Notes: generated from the sequence alone by a model not told the origin. Shown: positions 51,385 through 59,444, numbered from the stretch's first letter. The stretch: 64,000 nucleotides of DNA from Jannaschia aquimarina (GCF_000877395.1 NZ_JYFE01000025.1:83855-147854), one strand, 5' to 3'. A program made the numbers and translations.

Positions 51385-52923
51385 ATGAAGACCCCGATGA
51401 CCATTACCCATGGCCACCACGTCCGCGAGATGTCGCGCCCTGCCCTGCGCGCGCTTGCCGGCCACGGCGATCCCGGCAAGTTCGGACGGATGTTTCCCGA
51501 ACTGGATCCGCTCATCGCGGATGACGATGCGCTGTTCACGCTGGCAGAGGCGATGCGCGACGACGACGGAACGAGCGGCGACAATTCCAACATCCCCGCC
51601 GGGTTCACCTATTTCGGCCAATTCGTCGACCATGACATCACGCTCGATACCACGCCCCTGCGCGAGCAGAAGAACGACCCGCTCGGCACGGTGAATTTCA
51701 GGACACCGACGCTGGATCTCGATAGCCTCTATGGACAGGGTCCGGGCATCTCTCCACATCTCTACCAGCGCGATCGGGATCGCGGTTTCGCCCCGTCTGC
51801 GAAATTGCTCATCGGACACAGCGAAGAATCGACGGATTTCGCCGGCGGAACGGTTCCCGCCTTCGACAGCGATCTGCCGCGCAACCAAGTCGGACGGGCC
51901 CTGATCGGGGATGAGAGGAACGACGAGAACCTCGCCGTCGCCCAGACCCACCTTGCGATGCTCAAGTTCCATAACGCCGTGGTCGACGACATTCACGCGT
52001 CCCGTCCCGATCTGACGGGCAGCGCACTCTTCGAAGAGGCACGGCGTGTCACAACATGGCACTATCAGTGGGTCGTGCTGTTCGACTTCGTCGAGCGTCT
52101 CACGGAACCGGGCTTCGTCAAGCGGATCAAGCACGAGGGGCGGCGGTTCTATCGCTTCAAGACGACGCCCTACATGCCTGTGGAGTTCGCGGCAGCGGCC
52201 TACCGCCTGGGGCACTCGATGGTGCGGGAGGTGTACGGCTTCAACCGTTTCTTCCATCCCGGCGCGATCCCCGCGACGCTGGACCTGCTTTTCAGCTTCA
52301 CGGGCAAATCCGGCAACATCGTCGGGGAACTGGAAGGCGGGATCCCTGCGCTCCCCTCGAACTGGACGATCGACTGGCGGCGTTTCTACGACTTCGAAAC
52401 ATCTGCCGAGGACGGGTTCGAGCTCAATGCCTCGCGCAAGCTGGATGCGCGGATCGTCCCGGCGCTGCATACGTTGCCCGGTCTTCAGGGCCGCGAGGCC
52501 AACCTCGCTTTCCGCAATCTGCGCCGCGGCGTCCAGCTCGAACTGCCTTCCGGTCAGGATGTCGCGCGGGCGATGGGCGTCACGCCGCTATCGGTGGGCG
52601 ACATCTCGACAGGCAGCGACGGACAGGCCGCCAAGGATGCGGGGCTCGCGGACCATACGCCGCTCTGGTTCTACATCCTCAAAGAGGCGGAGGTGCATCA
52701 CGACGGCGAACGGCTCGGTCCGGTCGGCTCGACCATCATCGCGGAAGTGTTCCTGGGCATCGTCCACGGCGACACCAATTCGTTCCTCTGGCAGCACGCC
52801 AATTGGGCGCCGACGCTGCCATCGCAGACGCCAGGGCACTTCACGATGGTCGATCTGATCAACTTCGTCGGCGAGTTGAACCCAATCGGGTCGGCCGCCG
52901 TCACGGAGCCAGAACCCGCCTGA
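51385..52923 (+). CDS. Animal-type heme peroxidase (peroxidase-cyclooxygenase superfamily)
   Basis: 512 residues with no signal peptide. Residues ~40-490 show the superfamily core: distal His83 with 'FGQFVDHDIT', a Ca-binding-like Asp after it, 'QTHLAMLKFHNAVVDDI' near 190, proximal His277 in 'YRLGHSMVREVYGFN', and 'LRRGVQLELPSGQDVARAMG' near 385. These enzymes oxidise halides, phenols or fatty acids with H2O2; bacterial members are usually large or secreted, and this short cytoplasmic-looking form may be exported by a non-Sec route. It overlaps rutR (opposite strand) by 23 bases at the 3' end. Confidence 0.88.
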   Translation: MKTPMTITHGHHVREMSRPALRALAGHGDPGKFGRMFPELDPLIADDDALFTLAEAMRDDDGTSGDNSNIPAGFTYFGQFVDHDITLDTTPLREQKNDPLGTVNFRTPTLDLDSLYGQGPGISPHLYQRDRDRGFAPSAKLLIGHSEESTDFAGGTVPAFDSDLPRNQVGRALIGDERNDENLAVAQTHLAMLKFHNAVVDDIHASRPDLTGSALFEEARRVTTWHYQWVVLFDFVERLTEPGFVKRIKHEGRRFYRFKTTPYMPVEFAAAAYRLGHSMVREVYGFNRFFHPGAIPATLDLLFSFTGKSGNIVGELEGGIPALPSNWTIDWRRFYDFETSAEDGFELNASRKLDARIVPALHTLPGLQGREANLAFRNLRRGVQLELPSGQDVARAMGVTPLSVGDISTGSDGQAAKDAGLADHTPLWFYILKEAEVHHDGERLGPVGSTIIAEVFLGIVHGDTNSFLWQHANWAPTLPSQTPGHFTMVDLINFVGELNPIGSAAVTEPEPA

Positions 52924-53524
52924 AATGGGTGATGACCTCTTGCTCGGCCTCGACCCATGGATCGTGGCCGGGCCCAAGAACCGCCCTGACCTGCACCTCG
53001 AAGTCCGCATAGTGCTGCGTCAGGGCCCAGATCGACATGATGAGATGGCGCGGATCGCTCTTGGCAAGGTGACCCGCGTCCATCCAGGCCCGGACGATGC
53101 GCCCTTTCTCCAGGACCAGGACCCGCAGCGGGCCGGACAGCTCCGATTTGAGGTGCGGGGCGCCCCTCAGAATCTCGCCGGCGAAGAGACGGCTTTCACG
53201 GGGATAGTCGCGGGCGAGCGTCAGCTTGCGGCCAACATAGCTCAGCATTTCGTCCATCGGCTCGCCCTCCGGGTCGAGCGCGCGCAGCGGATCGAGCCAG
53301 GTATCCAGCAGCCGGTCCAGAAGCGCGGTGTAGATCGCCTTCTTGGACGGGAAGTAATAGAGCAGATTGGGCTTCGAAAGCTCCGCCGCGCGGGCGATCG
53401 CATCCAGCGTCGCGCCGTTGAAACCTGCGGCCGAAAAGACCTCGAGACCTGCCGACAGGATCCGCGACCGGTTCTCGCGCTGGATCCGCGTCTCGCCGGA
53501 ACTGTCCAATCTCGCGCCTCCCAT
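52901..53524 (-). CDS. rutR: TetR-family regulator RutR
   Basis: 207 residues from the ATG at 53524. TetR helix-turn-helix at ~15-62 ('SRILSAGLEVFSAAGFNGATLDAIARAAELSKPNLLYYFPSKKAIY' in pieces), followed by a ligand domain with 'SYVGRKLTLARDYPRESRLFAGEIL' in part, which is the RutR pattern. RutR senses uracil (and thymine) and represses pyrimidine-degradation genes. It is divergent from the carbamoyl-amidase gene, and a RutR palindrome lies between them. Weak ribosome site. The name rests on family pattern plus context. Confidence 0.88.
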   Translation of the reverse strand: MGGARLDSSGETRIQRENRSRILSAGLEVFSAAGFNGATLDAIARAAELSKPNLLYYFPSKKAIYTALLDRLLDTWLDPLRALDPEGEPMDEMLSYVGRKLTLARDYPRESRLFAGEILRGAPHLKSELSGPLRVLVLEKGRIVRAWMDAGHLAKSDPRHLIMSIWALTQHYADFEVQVRAVLGPGHDPWVEAEQEVITHFRRVLAP

Positions 53525-53611
53525 CTGCCCGGATTGTGGGCGCCTGCCCGGCGGTTCCCGTCCGACCGGATCAGGCCTGGTTGACCAACCCTTGCCCCGT
53601 GGTAACGTCCG

Positions 53612-53629
53612 TTTGACCGCATGGTCAAA
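53612..53629. promoter_or_regulatory. RutR operator
   Basis: TTTGACC and GGTCAAA arms, exact reverse complements, are separated by GCAT. This matches the RutR box of E. coli (TTGACCA-NN-TGGTCAA) in both half-sites and spacing. It lies 20 bases upstream of the amidase ATG at 53649 and 88 from the rutR start. A second half-site, TTGACCA, occurs at 53581-53587, 25 bases upstream of the palindrome's end. Confidence 0.85.
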
Positions 53630-53648
53630 TGCATGGGGGATGATCGCG

Positions 53649-54908
53649 ATGGACGGGCAGGCACCGGCGCAGAACATGCGCATCGACGCGGACCGGCTGT
53701 GGGATAGCCTGATGGAGATGGCGAAGATCGGCCCGGGCGTCGCCGGTGGCAACAATCGTCAGACCCTGACCGATGCCGATGCCGAAGGACGCGCGCTGTT
53801 TCAGTCGTGGTGCGAGGCGGCCGGATGCACGATGGGCGTCGACCGCATCGGCAACATGTTCGCCCGCCGCGAAGGGACCGAGGATCTGCCAGCAGTCTAT
53901 GTGGGCAGCCACCTCGACACACAGCCGACAGGCGGAAAGTACGACGGCGTCCTGGGCGTCCTGGGCGGTCTGGAATTGATCCGCACCCTGAACGACCTGA
54001 ACATCAGGACCCGTCATCCGGTCGTGGTCACGAACTGGACGAACGAGGAAGGCACCCGTTTCGCCCCCGCCATGCTGGCCTCCGGCGTCTTCGCCGGGAT
54101 GCACGCGCAGGACTGGGCCGAAGACCGCACCGACGCCGATGGAAAACGCTTCGGCGACGAACTCGACAGGATCGGTTGGCGCGGCGAGGAGGAGGTCGGC
54201 GCCCGCAGGGACGACATCCACGCCTTCTTCGAGCTGCACATCGAACAGGGCCCGATCCTCGAAGCCAAAGGAAAGGATATCGGCGTCGTGACCCATGGGC
54301 AGGGCCTCTGGTGGCTTCAGGTCACGCTGACAGGCAAGGACGCGCATACCGGGTCGACGCCCATGAACATGCGGGTGAACGCGGGCCTCGGCATGGCGCG
54401 CATCATGGAGCTTGCCCACACAATCGCGATGGAAAACCAGCCCGATGCCGTGGGTGCCGTTGGCCAGGCCAATGTCTATCCCAACTCGCGCAACGTGATC
54501 CCGGGCAAGGCGGTCTTCACGATCGATTTTCGCTCGCCCGATCAGGAAAAGCTCGACGGCATGAAGGCGCGCCTGGAAGCCGAGGCGCCGAAGATCGCCG
54601 AGGAATTGGGTTTGGGGATCGAGATCGAGTCCGTGGGCCATTTCGATCCCGTCACCTTCGATGAAAGCTGTGTCGCCGCCGTCCGGAAAGCTGCGGAACG
54701 TCTCGGCTATTCTTACCAGGACATCATCTCGGGCGCGGGCCACGACGCCTGCTGGATCAACCGGGTCGCGCCGACCTCGATGATCATGTGTCCCTGCGTG
54801 GACGGCCTGTCCCACAACGAGGCGGAAGAGATCACGAAGGATTGGGCACGGGCCGGCGCGGACGTGTTGCTGCATGCCGTGCTCGAGAAGGCCGAGGTGG
54901 TCGCTTGA
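53649..54908 (+). CDS. Zn-dependent amidase of the hydantoinase/carbamoylase family, probable beta-ureidopropionase-type
   Basis: 419 residues; I chose the ATG at 53649 because GGGGGA is well spaced before it, whereas the ATG at 53640 overlaps that site. M20-type metallopeptidase with metal ligands in 'YVGSHLDTQPTGGKYDGVLG' (His, Asp), 'NEEGTRFAP' (Glu), 'HIEQGPIL' (His) and 'GAGHDACWI' near the end. It should hydrolyse N-carbamoyl-beta-alanine to beta-alanine, CO2 and NH3, the last step of reductive pyrimidine breakdown. The RutR box upstream and dihydropyrimidinase downstream support this. Confidence 0.9.
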   Translation: MDGQAPAQNMRIDADRLWDSLMEMAKIGPGVAGGNNRQTLTDADAEGRALFQSWCEAAGCTMGVDRIGNMFARREGTEDLPAVYVGSHLDTQPTGGKYDGVLGVLGGLELIRTLNDLNIRTRHPVVVTNWTNEEGTRFAPAMLASGVFAGMHAQDWAEDRTDADGKRFGDELDRIGWRGEEEVGARRDDIHAFFELHIEQGPILEAKGKDIGVVTHGQGLWWLQVTLTGKDAHTGSTPMNMRVNAGLGMARIMELAHTIAMENQPDAVGAVGQANVYPNSRNVIPGKAVFTIDFRSPDQEKLDGMKARLEAEAPKIAEELGLGIEIESVGHFDPVTFDESCVAAVRKAAERLGYSYQDIISGAGHDACWINRVAPTSMIMCPCVDGLSHNEAEEITKDWARAGADVLLHAVLEKAEVVA

Positions 54909-55096
54909 CCCGCGTGCTCCCTCCGCATGTCGCGCTCTACGGGGTGATCATGATGGCGGGTGCAACCGGGTTCCTGTGGACCGAGACCGGGACATTGGAC
55001 CGGACCACCCTGCTGGCGGCCTTCATGACCGCGTCGGTCGCGACGACCGCCTATGCCGCCATCGGACTGATCGCCTCGATGCGGAGGAAGCCATGA
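54905..55096 (+). CDS. Small two-pass membrane protein in the pyrimidine operon
   Basis: 63 residues from TTG at 54905, which overlaps the amidase stop (TTGA); GTG at 54914 is an alternative. Two hydrophobic segments (~9-26 and ~34-55), positive C-terminus (SMRRKP). It is followed by an ATGA overlap into a lipoprotein gene, so it belongs to the operon. Function unknown; a subunit or stabiliser of a transporter is conceivable. Confidence 0.65.
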   Translation: MTRVLPPHVALYGVIMMAGATGFLWTETGTLDRTTLLAAFMTASVATTAYAAIGLIASMRRKP

Positions 55097-55338
55097 AATA
55101 CGTCGCTGTCGTCGCCATCGGGGCCCTCGCCGCCTGCACGGCGCCCCCTGCCCAGCCCGTCGATCCGGCCGGCTACGTGACCCCGGACTACGCGGTCCCC
55201 TTCGCGATCCGCGCGCTGCTCCCGCGCGGGATCACCGCAGCGGATGTGCGCGAACGGGACGGCTGCTATGCCTACAGCCTGCGGGGCACCCTCTATCCGG
55301 TCCAACGCCCCGACGGAGGCCAGTATTGTATCGGCTGA
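55093..55338 (+). CDS. Small lipoprotein A
   Basis: 81 residues with a lipobox 'LAAC' (signal ends before C15). The mature part of ~66 residues ends with a motif 'DVRERDGCYAYSLRGTLYPVQ' (in part) and a final Cys, so one disulfide is likely. It overlaps the upstream membrane gene by ATGA and the next lipoprotein gene by 13 bases. The C-terminal half resembles lipoprotein B, so the pair is a tandem duplication. Confidence 0.75.
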   Translation: MKYVAVVAIGALAACTAPPAQPVDPAGYVTPDYAVPFAIRALLPRGITAADVRERDGCYAYSLRGTLYPVQRPDGGQYCIG

Positions 55339-55559
55339 TCCCTCTCATCCTGCTTCTGACAGCGTGCCAAGGCGCCGGACCGGAAGCCGCTGTCACGACG
55401 CCCGAAGCCGCCGACCCCCGCCTGCCTGCCGCGGTCCTGGCCTCCTTGCCACAGGACGTCCCACCCACTGACGTGCGCCAACAGGACGGATGCTGGGTTT
55501 ACGACCTCGCCGGCCTCACCATTCCCGTCACCCGAAACGGCGTGCCCATCTGCCTCTGA
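55326..55559 (+). CDS. Small lipoprotein B, paralogue of A
   Basis: 77 residues from TTG at 55326 overlapping gene A. Lipobox 'LTAC' with the acylated Cys at residue 14. The C-terminal half 'DVRQQDGCWVYDLAGLTIPVTRNG' (in part) and the terminal 'ICL' align with 'DVRERDGCYAYSLRGTLYPVQRPDG' and 'YCIG' of lipoprotein A: same D-V-R-x-x-D-G-C spacing and a final cysteine. A 'YRLIPLILLLTAC' signal precedes. Function unknown. Confidence 0.72.
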   Translation: MYRLIPLILLLTACQGAGPEAAVTTPEAADPRLPAAVLASLPQDVPPTDVRQQDGCWVYDLAGLTIPVTRNGVPICL

Positions 55560-55567
55560 GGATCCCC

Positions 55568-55927
55568 ATGCGCTCTACTCCGCTTATCGCGTTTGCCGTT
55601 CTGGTCGCCCTGTCCGCCTGCGGCGCTGAATTCCAGGACGAGTTTCCCGAACTGGGCGGCGGCGCGACCGACCAGTTCACCGAGAGGACCCTGCAGCTTC
55701 AGGCGATCTGCTTCCGCGGGCAGGCGACGCAGATCGACGACGGGACGAGCCGGCCCGCCGACCTTGCGCCTCGCGTCTACGACGCATGCCGCGAAGATAC
55801 GGACCTCATCCTGTCACGCCAGACCCGCGCCCTACCGACGAGTGAACGGGAAGACTTCATCGCCCGCTCCCGCGAGCGCGATCTGGCCCGGATCGTCGCT
55901 CTGATCGAACAGAACCGCCAAGGCTGA
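55568..55927 (+). CDS. Lipoprotein C, unknown function
   Basis: 119 residues with lipobox 'LSAC' (Cys at residue 18). The mature part is polar and helical, with two more cysteines ('QAICFRG', 'YDACRED') that could pair. It is not similar to lipoproteins A and B. It is 8 bases after gene B and 13 before the dihydropyrimidinase ATG, so it is in the same operon. Confidence 0.75.
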   Translation: MRSTPLIAFAVLVALSACGAEFQDEFPELGGGATDQFTERTLQLQAICFRGQATQIDDGTSRPADLAPRVYDACREDTDLILSRQTRALPTSEREDFIARSRERDLARIVALIEQNRQG

Positions 55928-55940
55928 GGAGGCCGTGCCC

Positions 55941-57404
55941 ATGTCCAAGGTCATCAAGAACGGCACCATCGTGACCGCCGATCGCCAATGGAAGGCGGAC
56001 GTCCTGATCGAAGGCGAGCACATCGCCGAGATCGGCGAGAACCTGAAGGGCGACGAGACGATCGACGCATCGGACGCCTACGTCATTCCGGGGGGCATCG
56101 ACCCGCATACCCACCTGGAAATGCCCTTCATGGGCACCACCGCCGCCGAGACCTTTGAATCCGGCACTTTCGCAGCCGTGGCAGGCGGAACGACGATGCT
56201 GGTCGATTTCTGTCTTCCGGGCGAGGACGGCAGCCTTCTCAACGCAATCGACGAGTGGGATCGAAAGTCTCGCGACCAGATCTGCTGCGACATCTCCTAC
56301 CACATGGCGATCACCGGCTGGTCGGAGAGCATCTTCGACGAGATGGAAGCCGTCGTGAAGGAGCGCGGCATCAACACGTTCAAGCACTTCATGGCCTACA
56401 AGGGCGCGCTGATGGTCGAGGATGACGAGATGTTCGCCTCCTTTAAGCGCTGCGCCGAGCTGGGCGCCCTGCCGCTGGTCCATGCCGAGAACGGCGACAT
56501 CGTGGCCGAGCTTCAGCAGAAATACCTGGCCGAGGGGATCACCGGCCCCGAGGGCCACGCCTATTCCCGCCCACCGGAAGTCGAGGGCGAGGCCGCCAAC
56601 CGCGCCATAATGATCGCCGACGCCGCCGGCACGCCGCTCTATATCGTCCACGTGTCGTGCGAGCAGGCCCACGAGGCCATCCGCCGCGCCCGCCAGAAGG
56701 GGATGCGCGTCTATGGCGAGCCGCTGATCCAGCACCTGACGCTGGACGAGTCCGAATACTTCGACAAGGACTGGCAATACGCGGCGCGGCGCGTGATGTC
56801 CCCGCCCTTCCGGTCCAAGGACCATCAGGACGGCCTGTGGAACGGCCTCGCGGCCGGGTCGCTGCAAGTGGTGGCCACCGACCACGCCGCCTTCACAGAC
56901 GAGCAGAAGCGGATGGGCGTCGACAACTTCGCCATGATCCCCAACGGCACGGGCGGCCTTGAGGAGCGGATGGGGATGCTGTGGACGAAGGGCGTCGAAA
57001 CCGGAAGGCTCACGCCCGAGGAATTCGTTGCGGTGACCTCGACCAACATCGCCAAGATCCTTAATATCTATCCCATGAAGGGCGGCATCGCGGTCGGCGG
57101 CCATGCCGACGTGGTGGTCTGGGACCCGACGCTGGGCCGCACGATCACGACGGCGACGGCCAAGTCGATCCTCGACTACAACGTCTTCGAGGGCATCGAG
57201 GTCAGCGCCTCCCCACGCTACACGCTATCGCGCGGGGACGTGGTCTGGGCCGCCGGACAGAACTCGCAGCCCCAGCCGGGCCGGGGCAAGTTCGTGAAGC
57301 GGTCGCCCTATGCGTCGGCCTCGAAGGCGCTGTCGAAGTGGAAGGCCCTGAACACCCCGAGGAAGATCGAGCGCGACCCGATGAACATCCCGGCGGGGGT
57401 TTGA
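55941..57404 (+). CDS. hydA: Dihydropyrimidinase (D-hydantoinase)
   Basis: 487 residues; I chose the ATG at 55941, spaced 8 bases after GAGGAGG, over the GTG at 55935. Amidohydrolase fold with the metal site 'GGIDPHTHLEMPF' (H56, H58), the carboxylated lysine K154 in 'HFMAYKG', later metal His residues in 'PLVHAENGD' and 'IVHVSC', and Asp in 'VVATDHAAF'. It hydrolyses dihydrouracil to N-carbamoyl-beta-alanine, the middle step of the reductive pathway between PreTA and the amidase. The last residues end right before an AT-rich HEPN-like gene. Confidence 0.95.
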   Translation: MSKVIKNGTIVTADRQWKADVLIEGEHIAEIGENLKGDETIDASDAYVIPGGIDPHTHLEMPFMGTTAAETFESGTFAAVAGGTTMLVDFCLPGEDGSLLNAIDEWDRKSRDQICCDISYHMAITGWSESIFDEMEAVVKERGINTFKHFMAYKGALMVEDDEMFASFKRCAELGALPLVHAENGDIVAELQQKYLAEGITGPEGHAYSRPPEVEGEAANRAIMIADAAGTPLYIVHVSCEQAHEAIRRARQKGMRVYGEPLIQHLTLDESEYFDKDWQYAARRVMSPPFRSKDHQDGLWNGLAAGSLQVVATDHAAFTDEQKRMGVDNFAMIPNGTGGLEERMGMLWTKGVETGRLTPEEFVAVTSTNIAKILNIYPMKGGIAVGGHADVVVWDPTLGRTITTATAKSILDYNVFEGIEVSASPRYTLSRGDVVWAAGQNSQPQPGRGKFVKRSPYASASKALSKWKALNTPRKIERDPMNIPAGV

Positions 57405-57405
57405 G

Positions 57406-57921
57406 ATGAAGGCTCCCAGGAAGAGCGCGAACTTCGAGGAGATATCACCTTATCTGCGGAGTATCCCCATGATGGCAATTCTCGAACACAATGCAATTAT
57501 AGCATCTGAAAATACCGCAGGCTGGAAAGAAACTGTCAGGAATATCGAGTCGAAATCTGGGCTGCCGAACGGATGTGCTCAAAATTGCCAATTCCGACAA
57601 ACCCGTATTTTGAGCCTCCTATATTGTATCTTCGTTTTTCCGAAAGAATTATGGCTTGATAAAGCAATTCAGAGGCGTGTATACAATGAAGTTTTTTCTG
57701 ATTGGGACCCAGGATCGGAGTACGGAAAGCCGCAATACGTGGTAACACTCCTGCGAAATAGCATTGCGCATGGAAAGATTAGGCTCGAAGAAACCAATGT
57801 CATCTTCTTTGATAAAAATAAAGAACCAATGAAGATACCCGTTGATCAAGTCATGAAATTAATCAGTTCGGTGGGCGCGGCAATAGCCCTAGATTCAGTT
57901 CCACGGAGCGCAAACCACTAG
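57406..57921 (+). CDS. HEPN-like protein in an AT-rich insertion
   Basis: 171 residues, starting 1 base after the dihydropyrimidinase stop. Residues ~108-150 carry 'VVTLLRNSIAHGKIRLEE' (in part), with R117 and H122 giving the R-x4-H motif of HEPN RNases; the following 'TNVIFFDKNKEP' strand resembles small HEPN proteins with this motif. The N-terminal ~13 codons are GC-rich like the host, the rest is AT-rich with AT-biased codons, so the gene seems to have been inserted after a host start region. No antitoxin (MNT) gene is adjacent. Function is untested. Confidence 0.6.
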   Translation: MKAPRKSANFEEISPYLRSIPMMAILEHNAIIASENTAGWKETVRNIESKSGLPNGCAQNCQFRQTRILSLLYCIFVFPKELWLDKAIQRRVYNEVFSDWDPGSEYGKPQYVVTLLRNSIAHGKIRLEETNVIFFDKNKEPMKIPVDQVMKLISSVGAAIALDSVPRSANH

Positions 57922-57975
57922 TTTTGGCGGGGTCGATATTCAACCACTACCAATTTACATCTCTCGACGAGCAAG

Positions 57976-58038
57976 CGTAGGGTGGGCGAGAGTCCACGCG
58001 TCCCGGCTATGACATCGTGGGCTCTCGCCCGCCCTACG
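57976..58038. repeat. 23-bp imperfect inverted repeat (REP-like palindrome)
   Basis: Arms at 57976-57998 and 58016-58038 pair over 23 positions with two mismatches (T opposite C at two places), around a 17-base loop. The left arm begins CGTAGGGTGGGCGAGAG and the right arm ends CCGCCCTACG. GTAGGGTGGGC-type palindromes recur between genes in Rhodobacteraceae as REP-like elements (recollection, not a search). It lies between the HEPN-like gene and the ABC transporter and would form a strong hairpin in the transcript. Confidence 0.75.
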
Positions 58039-58078
58039 GCCTTACATTCCGCCCCGACCCCGCGCACCGTCGTCCCCA

Positions 58079-58852
58079 ATGACCACCATCTCAGCCCAAT
58101 CCCTCGACCTCACCTTCCAGACCGCCGACGGGCCGGTCCACGCGCTGCGCGACGTCTCGCTCAACGTCGCCCCGGGCGAGTTCGTCTCCTTCATCGGCCC
58201 CTCGGGCTGCGGCAAGACCACCTTCCTGCGCTGCGTGGCCGCCTTGGAGACCCCCACCGGCGGCACGCTGCAGGTCAACGGCATGACCCCCGACGAGGCC
58301 CGCCGCGCGCGCGCCTACGGCTACGTGTTCCAGGCCGCCGGGCTCTACCCGTGGCGGACCATCGGCAAGAACGTCTCCCTGCCGCTGGAGATCATGGGCT
58401 ACGACCGCGCGGAGCGGATCGAGCGGATGCACCGCGTCCTCGAGCTGGTCGAACTGGACCAGTTCGCCAACAAGTACCCCTGGCAGCTCTCGGGCGGGAT
58501 GCAACAGCGCGCCTCCATCGCCCGCGCGCTCGCATTCGATGCCGATATCCTGCTGATGGACGAGCCCTTCGGCGCGCTGGACGAAATCGTGCGCGACCGG
58601 CTGAATGAGGAACTTCTCGACCTCTGGGCCCGCACGCAGAAGACCATCCTCTTCGTGACCCACTCGATCCCAGAGGCGGTCTACCTGTCGACCAAGATCG
58701 TCGTCATGTCCCCGCGCCCCGGCCGGATCACCGACGTGATCGACAGCCCCCTGCCCCGCGACCGTCCGCTCGACATTCGCGACACGCCCGAATTCCTGGA
58801 AATCGCCCACCGCGTCCGCGAAGGCCTGCGCGAAGGGATGGAAGCGGCGTGA
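58079..58852 (+). CDS. ABC transporter ATPase, nitrate/taurine/riboflavin-precursor family
   Basis: 257 residues: Walker A 'GPSGCGKTTFLR' near residue 40, Q-loop 'YVFQAAGLYPWRTI' near 84, signature 'LSGGMQQRASIARAL' near 138, Walker B 'ILLMDEPFGALDE' near 157 and 'FVTHSIPEAVYLS' near 190. It energises the importer formed by the two permeases and the NMT1/THI5-type binding protein downstream. A pyrimidine or pyrimidine-derived vitamin precursor is the likely cargo by context. Confidence 0.93.
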   Translation: MTTISAQSLDLTFQTADGPVHALRDVSLNVAPGEFVSFIGPSGCGKTTFLRCVAALETPTGGTLQVNGMTPDEARRARAYGYVFQAAGLYPWRTIGKNVSLPLEIMGYDRAERIERMHRVLELVELDQFANKYPWQLSGGMQQRASIARALAFDADILLMDEPFGALDEIVRDRLNEELLDLWARTQKTILFVTHSIPEAVYLSTKIVVMSPRPGRITDVIDSPLPRDRPLDIRDTPEFLEIAHRVREGLREGMEAA

Positions 58853-59019
58853 GCACGGGGCGGCGTGACGATATCGTGGATGCGATCACGCTTCTCGTCG
58901 GTCTGTGGTTCCTGTTTGGCGGGGCTTTCGCCGACATCCGGAACTCCGCGACGGACGCGGTCGCGATCGTTGTCATGGCCTATGCGATCCTGCGTCTGAT
59001 CCGGCGGAGGATCGGATGA
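58849..59019 (+). CDS. Small two-pass membrane protein, 56 residues
   Basis: A GTG start at 58849 overlaps the ATPase stop (GTGA), and the stop overlaps the next ATG (ATGA at 59016-59019). The product has two hydrophobic segments ('ITLLVGLWFLFGG' and 'AVAIVVMAYAILRLI') and an Arg-rich end. Coupling on both sides and a membrane hairpin topology argue for a real gene. Function unknown. Confidence 0.6.
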   Translation: MSTGRRDDIVDAITLLVGLWFLFGGAFADIRNSATDAVAIVVMAYAILRLIRRRIG

Positions 59020-59444
59020 TCGTCCGTCCCGCCACGCCCGACGATGCCCCCGCCTGCGCCGGAATAGTCAGTGCCTGGATCGAGGCGACCGACTGGATGC
59101 CCGGCGGCCCCTCTCGCGACGATCTGGAAGCCATGATGCGCAAGGGGTTCCCGATCCGCGAAGCCTGGGTCGCGGAGACCGAAGACGGCGAGATCGCGGG
59201 CTATCTTTCAATGCGCCCGCACGAGGACCACATCATCGGGCTCTACACGAGCGAGCCGGGGAGCGGCGCGGGAAAGGCCCTGCTGGACCATGCGAAGGGG
59301 AAACGCGATTACCTTCAGCTCAACAGCCATCTGCCCAACCGTGCCGCGCACCGGTTCTACGAACGCGAGGGCTTCGTGATGGTCGAGCAGGATCTCGAAG
59401 GAACCGACGGCGTTCCGGAAGTGCGGATGGAGTGGCGCCGATGA
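59016..59444 (+). CDS. GNAT family N-acetyltransferase
   Basis: 142 residues. N-terminal 'IVRPATPDDAPACAGIVSAWI', central beta strand 'EIAGYLSMRPHEDHIIGLYTS' (in part), the acetyl-CoA loop 'GSGAGKALLDHAK' near residue 84, and 'AAHRFYEREGFVMVEQD' near 110 are typical GNAT motifs A and B. Substrate unknown. It is nested in the transporter operon through ATGA overlaps, so it may modify the imported compound. Confidence 0.88.
   Translation: MIVRPATPDDAPACAGIVSAWIEATDWMPGGPSRDDLEAMMRKGFPIREAWVAETEDGEIAGYLSMRPHEDHIIGLYTSEPGSGAGKALLDHAKGKRDYLQLNSHLPNRAAHRFYEREGFVMVEQDLEGTDGVPEVRMEWRR

Noticed and set aside
57406..58038. Toxin-antitoxin or CRISPR-related module around the HEPN-like gene
   Set aside because: No nucleotidyltransferase (MNT) partner, no repeats with spacers and no cas genes are present.
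58039..58078. TPP riboswitch before the NMT1/THI5-type transporter
   Set aside because: The THI-box core (CTGAGA with ACCTGAACCTGG-like strand) is not present in the leader.
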